Source of the DNA: Candidatus Gastranaerophilales bacterium
GTDB taxonomy: Bacteria > Cyanobacteriota > Vampirovibrionia > Gastranaerophilales > JANQFW01
NCBI GenBank assembly: GCA_028277625.1
Contig: JANQFW010000085.1
Span: 1 to 41,086 of the forward strand
Reading direction: 5' to 3'
DNA: 41,086 nt
A model generated the notes under the pieces. That model worked only from the letters and a program-made list of their open reading frames with translations, ran no database searches and was not told the DNA's origin. The translations under genes and the position numbers were made by a program. Of this stretch, positions 16,448 through 24,083 are shown in pieces (the stretch's first letter is position 1; each line of letters opens with the position of its first letter).

Positions 16448-17098
16448 ATGGGTAATAAAAAAGTAAAAATTTGTGGAATTACAAATATCGATGATGCTAA
16501 AAAAGCTGTTAAGCTTGGAGCTTGGGCAGTTGGATTTATCTTTGTCCCTGATACTCCAAGGTATATAACACCAGAGAAAGCAAAAAATATTATACAAGCT
16601 TTGCCTGATAATGTATTAAAATTTGGTGTGTTTATGGACTGTAGCATAATAGATGTAGTTAATACTGCTGAATATGCTGATTTATCCACAATACAGCTAC
16701 ATGGCAAAGAATCTGTGGAGTACTGCAAGCAAATAAAAGAAAATAATAAATTTTCTTTAGTCAAAGTATTTAGGGTAAAAGACAATCAGAATCTTGAAGG
16801 CATAAGCCTGTATAAGGGCATTGTTGATTTTATCCTGTTGGACAGTTATACAAAAGGTCAGGCCGGAGGTACAGGAAAAACTTTTAACTGGAAAATAGCC
16901 CTCGAGGCAAAGACATTGGGGGTACCAATAATTCTTGCCGGAGGGCTAAACCCGAATAATATATGTAATGCTTATAATCAAGTTAAGCCTTATGCTTTTG
17001 ATGTATCTAGCGGTGTTGAAAAATCAAAAGGCATAAAGGATCATGATAAGCTTTTAAGTCTTTTATCTAAGCTTAACCTACACAAGTCTACTGTTTAG
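16448..17098 (+). CDS. trpF: Phosphoribosylanthranilate isomerase
   Basis: This 216-aa (beta/alpha)8 enzyme performs the Amadori rearrangement in tryptophan synthesis. Motifs are VKICGITNIDDA (catalytic Cys), GFIFVPDTPRYITPEKA, QLHGKES, LLDS (catalytic Asp), GGTGKTFNW, LAGGLNPNN and DVSSGVE. It stands apart from other trp genes. It is downstream of the hydrolase and convergent with an RWYD-repeat gene, overlapping it by 11 bases at the 3' ends. Confidence 0.95.
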   Translation: MGNKKVKICGITNIDDAKKAVKLGAWAVGFIFVPDTPRYITPEKAKNIIQALPDNVLKFGVFMDCSIIDVVNTAEYADLSTIQLHGKESVEYCKQIKENNKFSLVKVFRVKDNQNLEGISLYKGIVDFILLDSYTKGQAGGTGKTFNWKIALEAKTLGVPIILAGGLNPNNICNAYNQVKPYAFDVSSGVEKSKGIKDHDKLLSLLSKLNLHKSTV

Positions 17099-17444
17099 AT
17101 TGCTTACTTAGTAGCTCTTGACGTTGTTGAATAAGATCTTCCATATAGGTTATAGACTGCACGCAGATCTTTTTTTGTAGTTTTTCAGGAGCGTTTCTTA
17201 CCAGCTCTACATAAATTCTGCAAACTTCGTCGTAGTCGTACCATCTTCTGCGTCTTTGTTCGCAATGTACCAATGATTCAATTTCTTTAGGCAACATATC
17301 TTTATAGGGAGGTTTTTCTATAATTTCATTCATTAGCCATGTGGATATTTGTCTTTTTAATGGATCTTCTAATTCTTCTAAAAGGTGAATACATCTCGAA
17401 GTAATTTCGTTCTTGTCGTACCATCTTTTATACTTTTTTGTCAT
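17088..17444 (-). CDS. RWYD-repeat protein (two repeats)
   Basis: This 118-aa hypothetical protein is built of two similar units. One starts at KRWYDKNE (6-13) and one at RRWYDYDE (66-73). Each is followed by a predicted amphipathic helical stretch (ITSRCIHLLEELEDP in the first). The same layout occurs in the protein at 27595-27948, and a one-unit version lies just upstream at 17508-17609. No known domain is recognised and there is no signal peptide or membrane span. GGAGG lies 6 bases before the ATG. The 3' end overlaps trpF by 11 bases. Function is unknown. The conserved Arg-Trp-Tyr-Asp core suggests a binding or protein-contact motif. Confidence 0.8.
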   Translation of the reverse strand: MTKKYKRWYDKNEITSRCIHLLEELEDPLKRQISTWLMNEIIEKPPYKDMLPKEIESLVHCEQRRRRWYDYDEVCRIYVELVRNAPEKLQKKICVQSITYMEDLIQQRQELLSKQSKQ

Positions 17445-17507
17445 AAAGAGCCTCCATTAATTTTTATACTCTTAAATTAAACTAACTTTTTAATAAATAT
17501 AATATAA

Positions 17508-17609
17508 TCACTTATCATCATCAGAAATTTGTTCCAGAAGTTCAACACACCTTGATGTTATTTTATTGTTATCGTACCATCTTTTATATTCTGGTGGATT
17601 GCTACTCAT
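17508..17609 (-). CDS. Short RWYD protein (single repeat), possible gene remnant
   Basis: This 33-codon ORF begins MSSNPPEYKRWYDNNKITSR and stops with TGA after DDDK. It matches the first repeat of the adjacent 118-aa protein through YKRWYD-x-N-x-ITSRC-x2-LLE. It is clearly a tandem duplicate reduced to a single unit, either a functional micro-protein or a truncated pseudogene. GAGGA lies about 12 bases upstream of the ATG, a little far. It lies 63 bases upstream of the larger gene on the same strand. Confidence 0.55.
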   Translation of the reverse strand: MSSNPPEYKRWYDNNKITSRCVELLEQISDDDK

Positions 17610-17732
17610 GTTGTAAATATATCCTCACAGGCTTTTGTCACAGTAAATTACATGATACACCTTTTTTTATATAACGTAAAGATAAATTTTTTATAATATT
17701 TATATTGTCACTTTTTTTATTGGAATCTACTT

Positions 17733-17906
17733 ATGTATATTTTAGAGATTATCGCAAGAATATTAAAGAATAGGCGTAAGTCTAAAAAGAAGGAGCAAGA
17801 AGCTCCTCCTGATTATTTTTGTGAACACTTGTACTTGCCTATCGATAGTGCTGCTGAGTATTTGGCATGTAACAAGTGTGGGCATGTAATAAAGAATAAC
17901 AAATAA
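17733..17906 (+). CDS. Small putative zinc-ribbon protein
   Basis: This 57-aa ORF has an N-terminal hydrophobic start (MYILEIIARIL) and a basic stretch (KNRRKSKKK). The C-terminal half has four potential metal ligands: C30-x-H32 and C46-x2-C49, then GH. The C-x2-C-G-H knuckle and the spacing resemble a small zinc ribbon. The frame is open to a TAA at 17904. A weak TGGA lies 8 bases upstream of the ATG. It is on the opposite strand to both neighbours. I know no named family, so the role is unknown. It could bind nucleic acid or act as a membrane-tethered metal-binding peptide. Confidence 0.6.
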   Translation: MYILEIIARILKNRRKSKKKEQEAPPDYFCEHLYLPIDSAAEYLACNKCGHVIKNNK

Positions 17907-17932
17907 TCTTTAATTTTTAAGGCTCGGCAGGC

Positions 17933-18511
17933 TTAGTTAAAAAAGACCACCTCGCCTGTTTCAATATTATATTTAGCACCTGCTATATTGATAGAATTAT
18001 TTGGTATAAGTTTATTAAGAATAGTTTTTAGGTCATTTGTACTATTTATTACTAAGTTATCAGTTGATTTACTAATAGATTTGTTAATATCTTTATCGTC
18101 TATTACCAAGTTAGGATCTATTTTATCTATTAAAGCTTGTAAGTATTCACTTAATTTAGCCTTTTCTGTGCTTATATTTGTTTCTACGGCAGCTTTTACT
18201 GCGCCACAATTTGTATGTCCTAATATAACAACTTGTTCAACGCCTAAATGAGCAGCTGCATACTCTATGCTTGCAATGCCCTCTTGGGTTAAAATATTGC
18301 CTGCGAGACGAATAACAAAGATGTCTCCAATGCCTACATCAAAAATAATTTCGGGTGGAACCCTGGAGTCTGAGCAAGTTACAACAATAACAAAAGGATT
18401 TTGGCCTTTTGAAGTTTCTTTACATCTGTCTAAAGACTGATTAGGATTAATTGAAACGCCTTTAATAAATCTTTCATTGCCTTTTTTCAACTTTTCTAAT
18501 ATATTTTCCAT
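17933..18511 (-). CDS. Beta-class carbonic anhydrase
   Basis: This 192-aa zinc enzyme interconverts CO2 and bicarbonate. Zinc ligands and the catalytic dyad are visible: C46-x-D48-x-R50 in CSDSRVPPE, and H99-x2-C102 in GHTNCGA. The C-terminal GAKYNIETGEVVFF is typical of the family. A strong AAGGAAAGG precedes the ATG by 6 bases. It is transcribed divergently from a SulP transporter 91 bases away. Together they look like a bicarbonate supply or pH module. In a heterotroph this would feed carboxylases, rather than carbon fixation by Rubisco. Confidence 0.94.
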   Translation of the reverse strand: MENILEKLKKGNERFIKGVSINPNQSLDRCKETSKGQNPFVIVVTCSDSRVPPEIIFDVGIGDIFVIRLAGNILTQEGIASIEYAAAHLGVEQVVILGHTNCGAVKAAVETNISTEKAKLSEYLQALIDKIDPNLVIDDKDINKSISKSTDNLVINSTNDLKTILNKLIPNNSINIAGAKYNIETGEVVFFN

Positions 18512-18602
18512 TGTATACCTTTCCTTATTTTTTAAACTAAGCTTTTTTTACAAAAGATATTATTTTTAAGTTTATTATATACTAAATAGGTTAAAGAGAG
18601 AG

Positions 18603-20258
18603 ATGTTGAAAAGTATTAAAAAAAATTTAAAAGGAGATATCCTAGGAGGTTTGACTTCTGGGATTATTGCAATACCTTTATCTCTTGCTTTTGGTGTGGC
18701 AAGTGGAGTTGGAGCGACAGCTGGACTTTATGGTGCTATTATAGTCTGTTTTTTAGCAGCATTATTTGGCGGTGTAAAAGCACAGATATCTGGTCCTACA
18801 GCGCCTATGACAATTATTGTAACTGCTGCAATGGCAACATTGGCAGCAGAAGGTATTGTTCATCCCAGTTATATATTTGCAATTATTATACTTGCAGGTA
18901 TCTTCCAGATAATACTAGGATTTAGTAAAGTTGCAGGAACTGTAAAGTATGTACCTTATCCTATTATTTCAGGTTTTATGAGTGGTATTGGTGTAATTAT
19001 CATTATTATTCAGGTAAATGCGATTTTGGGATCAAAGGTAATTGCTTCTCCTTTAAAAACCCTTATGAGCTTTGGTGACACTATTGCCAACTTTAATTTA
19101 CACAGTTTTATTATAGGTGCTATAACTTTAGCAATAGTGTTTTTAACACCTTGTTCGGTTAATAGAAAAGTACCTGCTTCATTAATAGCTTTGGTTTTTT
19201 GTACCATATTAAGTTTGCAGGTGGGGTTTGATGTTGCAATTATTGGAGACATTAAAGCAGCACTACCTAGTTTGATTTCGTTTAATTTTGACTGGAGTAA
19301 ATTTGCACAGTTTATACCTCTTGCATTGTCTTTAGCAGTTATTGGTGCTGTTGATTCATTATTGACTGCATTAGTTACTGATTCTGTAACAAAAACAAAA
19401 CATGATCCGAATAAAGTTCTTATAGGTCAGGGTATTGGTAACTCTATATCAGGCTTATTTGGTGGTTTAATCAGTGCTGGTGCAGTAATGAGAACTGTTG
19501 TAAACATAAAAGCCGGTGGCGAAACTCGTATGTCTGCTATTATTCACTCGCTATTTTTAGTAGCTATTTTATTAGGAGCTGCACCATTGGTTAAAAACAT
19601 ACCAATGGCAGTACTTGCCGGTATTTTGATTAAAGTAGCCTGGGATTTGATTGATGTTAAGTTCTTAAGTGTAGTCAAATATGCGCCTAAAAATGATCTA
19701 TATGTAGCTACTATAGTCTTTTTACTAACAGTATTTTATGATTTGATATTCGCGGTTGGTGCTGGCATTACTTTAGCAGCTATTTTGTTTGCTAAGCGTG
19801 TTACTGAGCAGACGAATGTAGACATAAAAGAAGTAACTGACGATGAAATATTAAAGCTTGAGAGTGAAATTGAGCATGACACTCACTATAAGATCAGAGT
19901 TATTCATATCCAGGGAATATTCTTCTTTGGTTCAGTTTCAAGGATTGTATCTAATATGGATAATCTGTTTGGTACCAAGTTTTTGATATTAAACTTTGAG
20001 TCTATACCTTTAATGGATATTTCTGCTATTTTTGCTTTAGAAGATATTATACACAGGCTTAAAGGGCAGGATATTAAAATTCTTATGGTTGTGCAGTGTC
20101 CTGAGTTAAAAGCGCAGTTGATAGATCTCGGCATTGCTGAGCAAATTGGGGACGATATGATTTTTGACAACGAGCCTGATGCGATAGACAAGGCAAAAAA
20201 TAAATTGCAAAAGCTTACACGTTCAAAAAAAATCAAGTTTTTCTCTAAAGATTTTTAA
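18603..20258 (+). CDS. SulP family transporter, probable bicarbonate importer
   Basis: This 551-aa SulP/SLC26 protein begins with the signature GGLTSGIIAIPLSLAFGVA (about 16-34). About 11-12 membrane helices extend to residue 400. A STAS domain lies at about 425-535 (IRVIHIQGIFFFGSVSRI, then LILNFESIPLMDISAIFAL). BicA of cyanobacteria is a sodium-dependent bicarbonate transporter of this family. The divergent carbonic anhydrase next door supports bicarbonate as substrate here, but sulfate cannot be excluded. The ATG at 18603 directly follows AAAGAGAG. A 29-aa peptide ORF and a DUF4325 gene follow on the same strand and share the terminator at 20724. Confidence 0.9.
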   Translation: MLKSIKKNLKGDILGGLTSGIIAIPLSLAFGVASGVGATAGLYGAIIVCFLAALFGGVKAQISGPTAPMTIIVTAAMATLAAEGIVHPSYIFAIIILAGIFQIILGFSKVAGTVKYVPYPIISGFMSGIGVIIIIIQVNAILGSKVIASPLKTLMSFGDTIANFNLHSFIIGAITLAIVFLTPCSVNRKVPASLIALVFCTILSLQVGFDVAIIGDIKAALPSLISFNFDWSKFAQFIPLALSLAVIGAVDSLLTALVTDSVTKTKHDPNKVLIGQGIGNSISGLFGGLISAGAVMRTVVNIKAGGETRMSAIIHSLFLVAILLGAAPLVKNIPMAVLAGILIKVAWDLIDVKFLSVVKYAPKNDLYVATIVFLLTVFYDLIFAVGAGITLAAILFAKRVTEQTNVDIKEVTDDEILKLESEIEHDTHYKIRVIHIQGIFFFGSVSRIVSNMDNLFGTKFLILNFESIPLMDISAIFALEDIIHRLKGQDIKILMVVQCPELKAQLIDLGIAEQIGDDMIFDNEPDAIDKAKNKLQKLTRSKKIKFFSKDF

Positions 20259-20284
20259 AATTTAATAAAAAGGCATTCTTACAT

Positions 20285-20374
20285 ATGAAAACGGATACAA
20301 AATCAATAATAGAAACACCTGAAGTATACGAAAATGCTGATTTAAGCAATTTTTCCACTGATGATGTGTTTTAA
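20285..20374 (+). CDS. 29-aa acidic peptide ORF
   Basis: This short frame, starting MKTDTKSIIETPEVYENADL and ending TDDVF, is acidic. AAAAGG lies about 11 bases before its ATG. It begins 26 bases after the SulP gene, and its TAA touches the next reading frame. It may be translated to couple the downstream DUF4325 gene, or may be a real micro-protein. No homology is recognised. Confidence 0.4.
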   Translation: MKTDTKSIIETPEVYENADLSNFSTDDVF

Positions 20375-20401
20375 TTGATAGTTAACACCTTGGTGATTAT
20401 T

Positions 20402-20707
20402 ATGAGAATGAAATTAAAAGAACATGGCAAAATATTAACATTAAGAAAATTTGGTAAGTCATTAAGAAGCCAAATCACTGAATATATGCAATTAAACAAC
20501 GATGATAAAATTATTATTGATTTTGATGAAATTGACAATGTAACCCATTCTTTTATAGACGAACTTATTGCAAAATTATTTTGGCTCATTGGTAAAAATG
20601 AATTCAAAGAACATATAGAAATAATAAACGCAAATGAAGACATAAAAAGAGTTATACTTTTTTGTATTCAAGAACGGGCAAAAGATGAGTTTGCCTGTGC
20701 AAGCTAA
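20402..20707 (+). CDS. DUF4325 (STAS-like) protein
   Basis: This roughly 101-aa protein resembles the DUF4325 family: LRSQITEY, then IIIDFDEIDNVTHSFIDELI (about residues 39-58), a STAS-like beta-alpha pattern in which the Ser/Thr region is the usual phospho-switch of anti-anti-sigma-type proteins. The start is ambiguous. The ATG at 20402 has a weak GGTGA, whereas a TTG at 20375 immediately follows the upstream peptide stop. It lies in a probable operon after a SulP transporter that itself carries a STAS domain. A regulatory link is possible but unproven. Confidence 0.7.
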   Translation: MRMKLKEHGKILTLRKFGKSLRSQITEYMQLNNDDKIIIDFDEIDNVTHSFIDELIAKLFWLIGKNEFKEHIEIINANEDIKRVILFCIQERAKDEFACAS

Positions 20708-20723
20708 CAAGTAAGCATAAAGT

Positions 20724-20765
20724 GAAAAAAAGGCCTTACGATTTGATCACAAGGCCTTTTTTTTT
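20724..20765. terminator. Bidirectional intrinsic terminator
   Basis: AAGGCCTT (20730-20737) and AAGGCCTT (20751-20758) form a perfect stem. It is preceded by an A-run and followed by a run of nine T. It serves both the plus-strand SulP-DUF4325 transcript and the converging minus-strand amidinohydrolase gene, whose stop codon lies at its edge. Confidence 0.9.
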
Positions 20766-21561
20766 ATATCTTTAAGGTTAAGCACTTAGCAGAGCCACCG
20801 GCTTTTAAATACTCACTAAAATCTATTTCGTAAGTATCAAAGCCTTTTTCTTTTAAAACTTGCTTTAGTCTGTCTGTAGTATGGTTCATTATAATAGAAT
20901 TACCTATATTAACAGCATTGCAGCAAAACTTAACAGCTTCTTCTTCCTGGGCTATGATTCTTTTTTCTTCAGGAATGTTTTTTTCTATAACTTTATTGGC
21001 ATACTCATCAAATGCAGCTGGATAATAAAGCAAATAGCCGTCTTTTAGCGGGCAAAAGCAAGTGTCAAGGTGATAAAACCTTTGATCTACCAGCTCTAAA
21101 GACAAAACTTTTATATTAAATAATTTAGAAATGAAAAAATGCGCTTCTATGTCGCTTCTGGGTATGTAGCCAGAATATAGCACATTACCAGAAAATAAAG
21201 CATCTCCTGCGCCTTCAAAACTCATGCCAGAAGGCAGATATTCAACTTTATAGCCTTGTTGCTCAAACCATTGTGCATAATATTTTTCTTCGGGCTGTCT
21301 TTCTTTGTGCCTAAATCTACTGATTAAGGCCGTGTTTTTGTATATTAAGGCGGCATTTGCAGTAAATACTATATCTGGTAATCCTTTTACAGGCTCCATT
21401 GTTAGAACTTCAGCCCCGAGCTTTTGGATTAATGTTTTAAGTTTATTCCAATTTGTTACTGATTTATTCTCTGAAGTTTCTGTTCCAACCTTCATCCAAG
21501 GATTTATTTCATACTCCACACCGTAAAAATCTGGTGGGCACATAAATATTTTTTCGTTCAT
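20764..21561 (-). CDS. Amidinohydrolase of the dimethylargininase / arginine dihydrolase family
   Basis: This 265-aa guanidino-modifying enzyme has the catalytic set N68 (FTANAAL), E116 (FEGAGD), H164 and D166 (FYHLDTCF) and C260 (GGSAKCLTL). Cyanobacterial ArgZ/AgrE has a very similar N-terminal domain that converts arginine to ornithine, CO2 and ammonia, and an Asn at this position is a hallmark there as I recall. DDAH enzymes are the alternative. Here it is stand-alone. A 78-aa LOR/SDH domain gene, a part fused to it in cyanobacteria, lies 33 bases upstream in the same operon. The likely role is arginine breakdown for nitrogen or energy. Confidence 0.85.
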   Translation of the reverse strand: MNEKIFMCPPDFYGVEYEINPWMKVGTETSENKSVTNWNKLKTLIQKLGAEVLTMEPVKGLPDIVFTANAALIYKNTALISRFRHKERQPEEKYYAQWFEQQGYKVEYLPSGMSFEGAGDALFSGNVLYSGYIPRSDIEAHFFISKLFNIKVLSLELVDQRFYHLDTCFCPLKDGYLLYYPAAFDEYANKVIEKNIPEEKRIIAQEEEAVKFCCNAVNIGNSIIMNHTTDRLKQVLKEKGFDTYEIDFSEYLKAGGSAKCLTLKI

Positions 21562-21594
21562 AGCTATTCTTTCAAGTTAATGTATCTTTATATC

Positions 21595-21831
21595 TTATTT
21601 TACAAGAGTAATTCCTTGTCTTTTTAGCTTTTCCAGCAACGCGTCCATAGTTTCTTGATTTTCTGCGGTTATATTTATTCTTGCGCTGGATGCTTCTTCT
21701 TTTTTCTTACCAATACTTACTTCGCTTGTATCGTGAGTTGCATTGCTATCTGTAATAATATCTAAAACCTTAGCTAATGTGAGAGAGTCAATAATGTGGC
21801 CTTTAACCTCCACTGTACAGGTTACACTCAT
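21595..21831 (-). CDS. Stand-alone LOR/SDH (PF04455-type) domain protein
   Basis: This 78-aa protein consists only of the LOR/SDH conserved domain. It has VTCTVEVKGHIIDSLTLAKVL at the start and a pattern ending LLEKLKRQGITL. In larger proteins (TIGR00300 type and cyanobacterial AgrE/ArgZ) this ferredoxin-like domain sits between the arginine dihydrolase and the ornithine cyclodeaminase-like part. Here it is a separate gene in front of the dihydrolase-type gene. The ATG at 21831 has GGGGA 6 bases upstream. It may regulate the enzyme by binding a ligand or by forming a complex. The ornithine cyclodeaminase part is absent from the window. Confidence 0.72.
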   Translation of the reverse strand: MSVTCTVEVKGHIIDSLTLAKVLDIITDSNATHDTSEVSIGKKKEEASSARINITAENQETMDALLEKLKRQGITLVK

Positions 21832-21940
21832 AAAAAATTCCCCTATCAAAAAATTCTTAACAACATTTATATTAATTATAAATTTATTATAATATAGATC
21901 AAGTAGAATAGATAAGTATGTATAAAAAAAGGCGATTAGT

Positions 21941-22483
21941 ATGACTATACCAAATTATTCCTTTTATGAAAGAGATACCCTGCAAGTAGCTAAAGATTTA
22001 TTAGGCTATAAGCTTTTAAGGCGCGATGGAGATAAAATTTTAGAAGGCATTATTGTAGAAACAGAAGCATATAAGGCAAATGATCCTGCTTGCCATGCAT
22101 ACAAAGGCAAAACACCGCGTTCGGTGACTTTGTTTAAGAAGCCGGGCTTGTCTTATGTTTATTTAATTTATGGCATGTACCATTGTGTTAACATCGTAAC
22201 TGAACCTGAAGAGACAGCAGGAGCCGTATTGATTAGAGCCTTAGAGCCTATCGGGTCATTTGATAATACAAACGGTCCCGGTAAATTATGCAGAGAGTTA
22301 AAAATTACTAAAGAACTAAATGAAATTGATGTTACTAATCCAGAATCAAATTTGTGGGTAGAAAAATATCAAAGCATTAAGTCGTCTCAAATTGTTGAAA
22401 CCACAAGAATAGGTATAAAGCAGGCGACTGATTGGCCATGGCGCTTTTATATTAAGGATAATAAATTTGTATCAAAATTTTAA
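21941..22483 (+). CDS. DNA-3-methyladenine glycosylase (AAG/MPG family)
   Basis: This 180-aa base-excision repair enzyme removes alkylated purines. Family segments are ETEAYKANDPACHAYKGKTPR (catalytic Glu and the Tyr/His that contact the flipped base), VYLIYGMYHCVNIV, GAVLIRALEP and NGPGKLCRELKI. Length is slightly short but complete. AAGG lies about 9 bases before the ATG. It is a single gene ended by the hairpin at 22491. Confidence 0.93.
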   Translation: MTIPNYSFYERDTLQVAKDLLGYKLLRRDGDKILEGIIVETEAYKANDPACHAYKGKTPRSVTLFKKPGLSYVYLIYGMYHCVNIVTEPEETAGAVLIRALEPIGSFDNTNGPGKLCRELKITKELNEIDVTNPESNLWVEKYQSIKSSQIVETTRIGIKQATDWPWRFYIKDNKFVSKF

Positions 22484-22490
22484 CTTTAAT

Positions 22491-22530
22491 AAAGCCCTAT
22501 GTTATCAATTAACCATAGGGCTTTATTTTA
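22491..22530. terminator. Intrinsic terminator (shared, convergent)
   Basis: AAAGCCCTATG (22491-22501) and CATAGGGCTTT (22514-22524) form an 11-bp perfect stem with a 12-base loop, followed by ATTTTATTA on the plus strand. It ends the DNA glycosylase gene and can also act for the converging gltD gene. Confidence 0.8.
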
Positions 22531-22562
22531 TTATGTATATGCTTATTTTTTGAGTGAGTATA

Positions 22563-23969
22563 TTATTTTACGTTAGATTTTAGTTTATCTTCTAAGTATT
22601 CATTAATAGCTTTAGCTGCACGCTTGCCAGCTCCCATTGCATTGATTGCGTTAGACTCATTAACAGGGGCAACGTCACCACCGGCATAAACACCAGGTAC
22701 AGAAGTTAAACCGGTTTCTGCATTAATTGTAATGTACCCTCTGGAGTTAACATCAAGCTGTAATCCTTCTGATAAAGCGGATTGTTGGATAATTGGATTG
22801 GGATTGGTTCCAAGAGCAACAATCACTGTGTCTACATCCATCAAAACCGTCTTACCTTCAACTGCAACAGGTCTTCTTCTGCCGCTGTCATCAGGTTCAC
22901 CAAGCTCCATTACTTGTAAGTTTAACCCGGTTACTTGACAGTCTTCTCCTTGAATATCTATAGGTGAATGTAATAGCTTGAATATAATACCTTCTTCTTT
23001 AGCATGTTCAATTTCTGCTTTTCTTGCAGGTAATTCAGCTTCTGAGCGTCTATAGACGATAGTTACTTCATCAAACCCTATTCTTTTTGCTGTTCTTGCT
23101 GCATCCATAGCAGTGTTGCCACCGCCAATAACAGCAACTTTTTTACCGACTTTAATAGGTGTAGGATATTCTTCTCTGTTGGCTCTCATAAGGTTTACTC
23201 TGGTTAAAAATTCATTGGCAGAATAAACACCGTTAAGGTTTTCGCCTGCAATATTTAACATTTTGGGCAGACCTGCACCGCTACAGATAAACACTGCATC
23301 AAATCCGTCCTGCTCCATTAGGTCATTTATGGTAATAGACTTGCCTACTATATAGTTTGTTTTAAATTCTACGCCTAGGCTTTTACAAGATTCTATTTCC
23401 CTGTCTAAAGCTGTTCTTGGTAGCCTGAATTCTGGAATGCCATAGCGTAAAACACCACCTAGAGCATGTAGAGCCTCAAAAACTGTTACATCGTGTCCAG
23501 CCATAGCTAAATCTGCAGCAGCAGTTATACCTGCGCAGCCTGAGCCTATAACAGCAACTTTTTGTCCTGTTTTAGTTATTTCTACAGGGTCAGCTTGAGA
23601 ATTATCACCGACATATCTTTCTAGACATCCTATTGCTACTGATTCACCTTTTATGCCTAAGATGCAAGCTCCTTCACATTGTCTTTCTTGAGGGCAAACT
23701 CTCCCACAAACAGATGGAAGTAAGCTTGTTTTTCTTATCATTCTTCCAGCTTCATCAATATTGCCCTTTTGAACTTCTAGTATGAAACCCGGAATGTCGA
23801 TATTAACAGGACATCCTTTTACACATCGTGGATTTTTACAATTTATACAACGGCTGGCTTCTTTTATCGCCTGTTCTTTAGTAAAGTTTCTTTCTACTTC
23901 TTCAAATACCGTACTTCTATATTCAGGATCTAAAGTTTCTTGAACTTGTCTGTCTATTTTTTCTACCAT
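22563..23969 (-). CDS. gltD: Glutamate synthase small subunit-like NAD(P)-dependent oxidoreductase
   Basis: This 468-aa iron-sulfur flavoprotein is of the GltD/GltA-homotetrameric family. N-terminal clusters of Cys appear in CINCKNPRCVKGCPVNI (about 42-58) and CGRVCPQERQCEGAC (about 88-102). The FAD site GSGCAGITAAADLAMAG is at about 141-157. An NADPH site GGGNTAMDAART and the C-terminal FAD motif GVYAGGDV follow. It supplies electrons for glutamate synthesis or, in some anaerobes, other reactions (SudA or NfnB-like proteins are similar). No large subunit gene is adjacent. AAAGG precedes the ATG. An inverted repeat lies 28-60 bases upstream. Confidence 0.92.
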   Translation of the reverse strand: MVEKIDRQVQETLDPEYRSTVFEEVERNFTKEQAIKEASRCINCKNPRCVKGCPVNIDIPGFILEVQKGNIDEAGRMIRKTSLLPSVCGRVCPQERQCEGACILGIKGESVAIGCLERYVGDNSQADPVEITKTGQKVAVIGSGCAGITAAADLAMAGHDVTVFEALHALGGVLRYGIPEFRLPRTALDREIESCKSLGVEFKTNYIVGKSITINDLMEQDGFDAVFICSGAGLPKMLNIAGENLNGVYSANEFLTRVNLMRANREEYPTPIKVGKKVAVIGGGNTAMDAARTAKRIGFDEVTIVYRRSEAELPARKAEIEHAKEEGIIFKLLHSPIDIQGEDCQVTGLNLQVMELGEPDDSGRRRPVAVEGKTVLMDVDTVIVALGTNPNPIIQQSALSEGLQLDVNSRGYITINAETGLTSVPGVYAGGDVAPVNESNAINAMGAGKRAAKAINEYLEDKLKSNVK

Positions 23970-23997
23970 TTTACCTTTACCTATTTTTTTATTTTTA

Positions 23998-24028
23998 TTG
24001 GGTAATTTCTACTCTTAAATTATCCCAA
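23998..24028. promoter_or_regulatory. Inverted repeat upstream of gltD
   Basis: TTGGGTAATTT (23998-24008) and AAATTATCCCAA (24017-24028) pair with a single-base bulge around an 8-base loop. Neither strand has a T-run after it, so it is not a convincing terminator. It lies between ftsH and gltD. It may be an operator or leader hairpin controlling gltD. The factor is unknown. Confidence 0.4.
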
Positions 24029-24083
24029 TGTTATAAAATAACTCAGTCGCTATCAACTGTCAAACTGTAAAACCAGAATAAGT

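Noticed and set aside
18603-20258. Part of a carboxysome or Rubisco-linked carbon-concentrating system
   Set aside because: Only the transporter and carbonic anhydrase are present. No Rubisco or shell protein gene is in the window.
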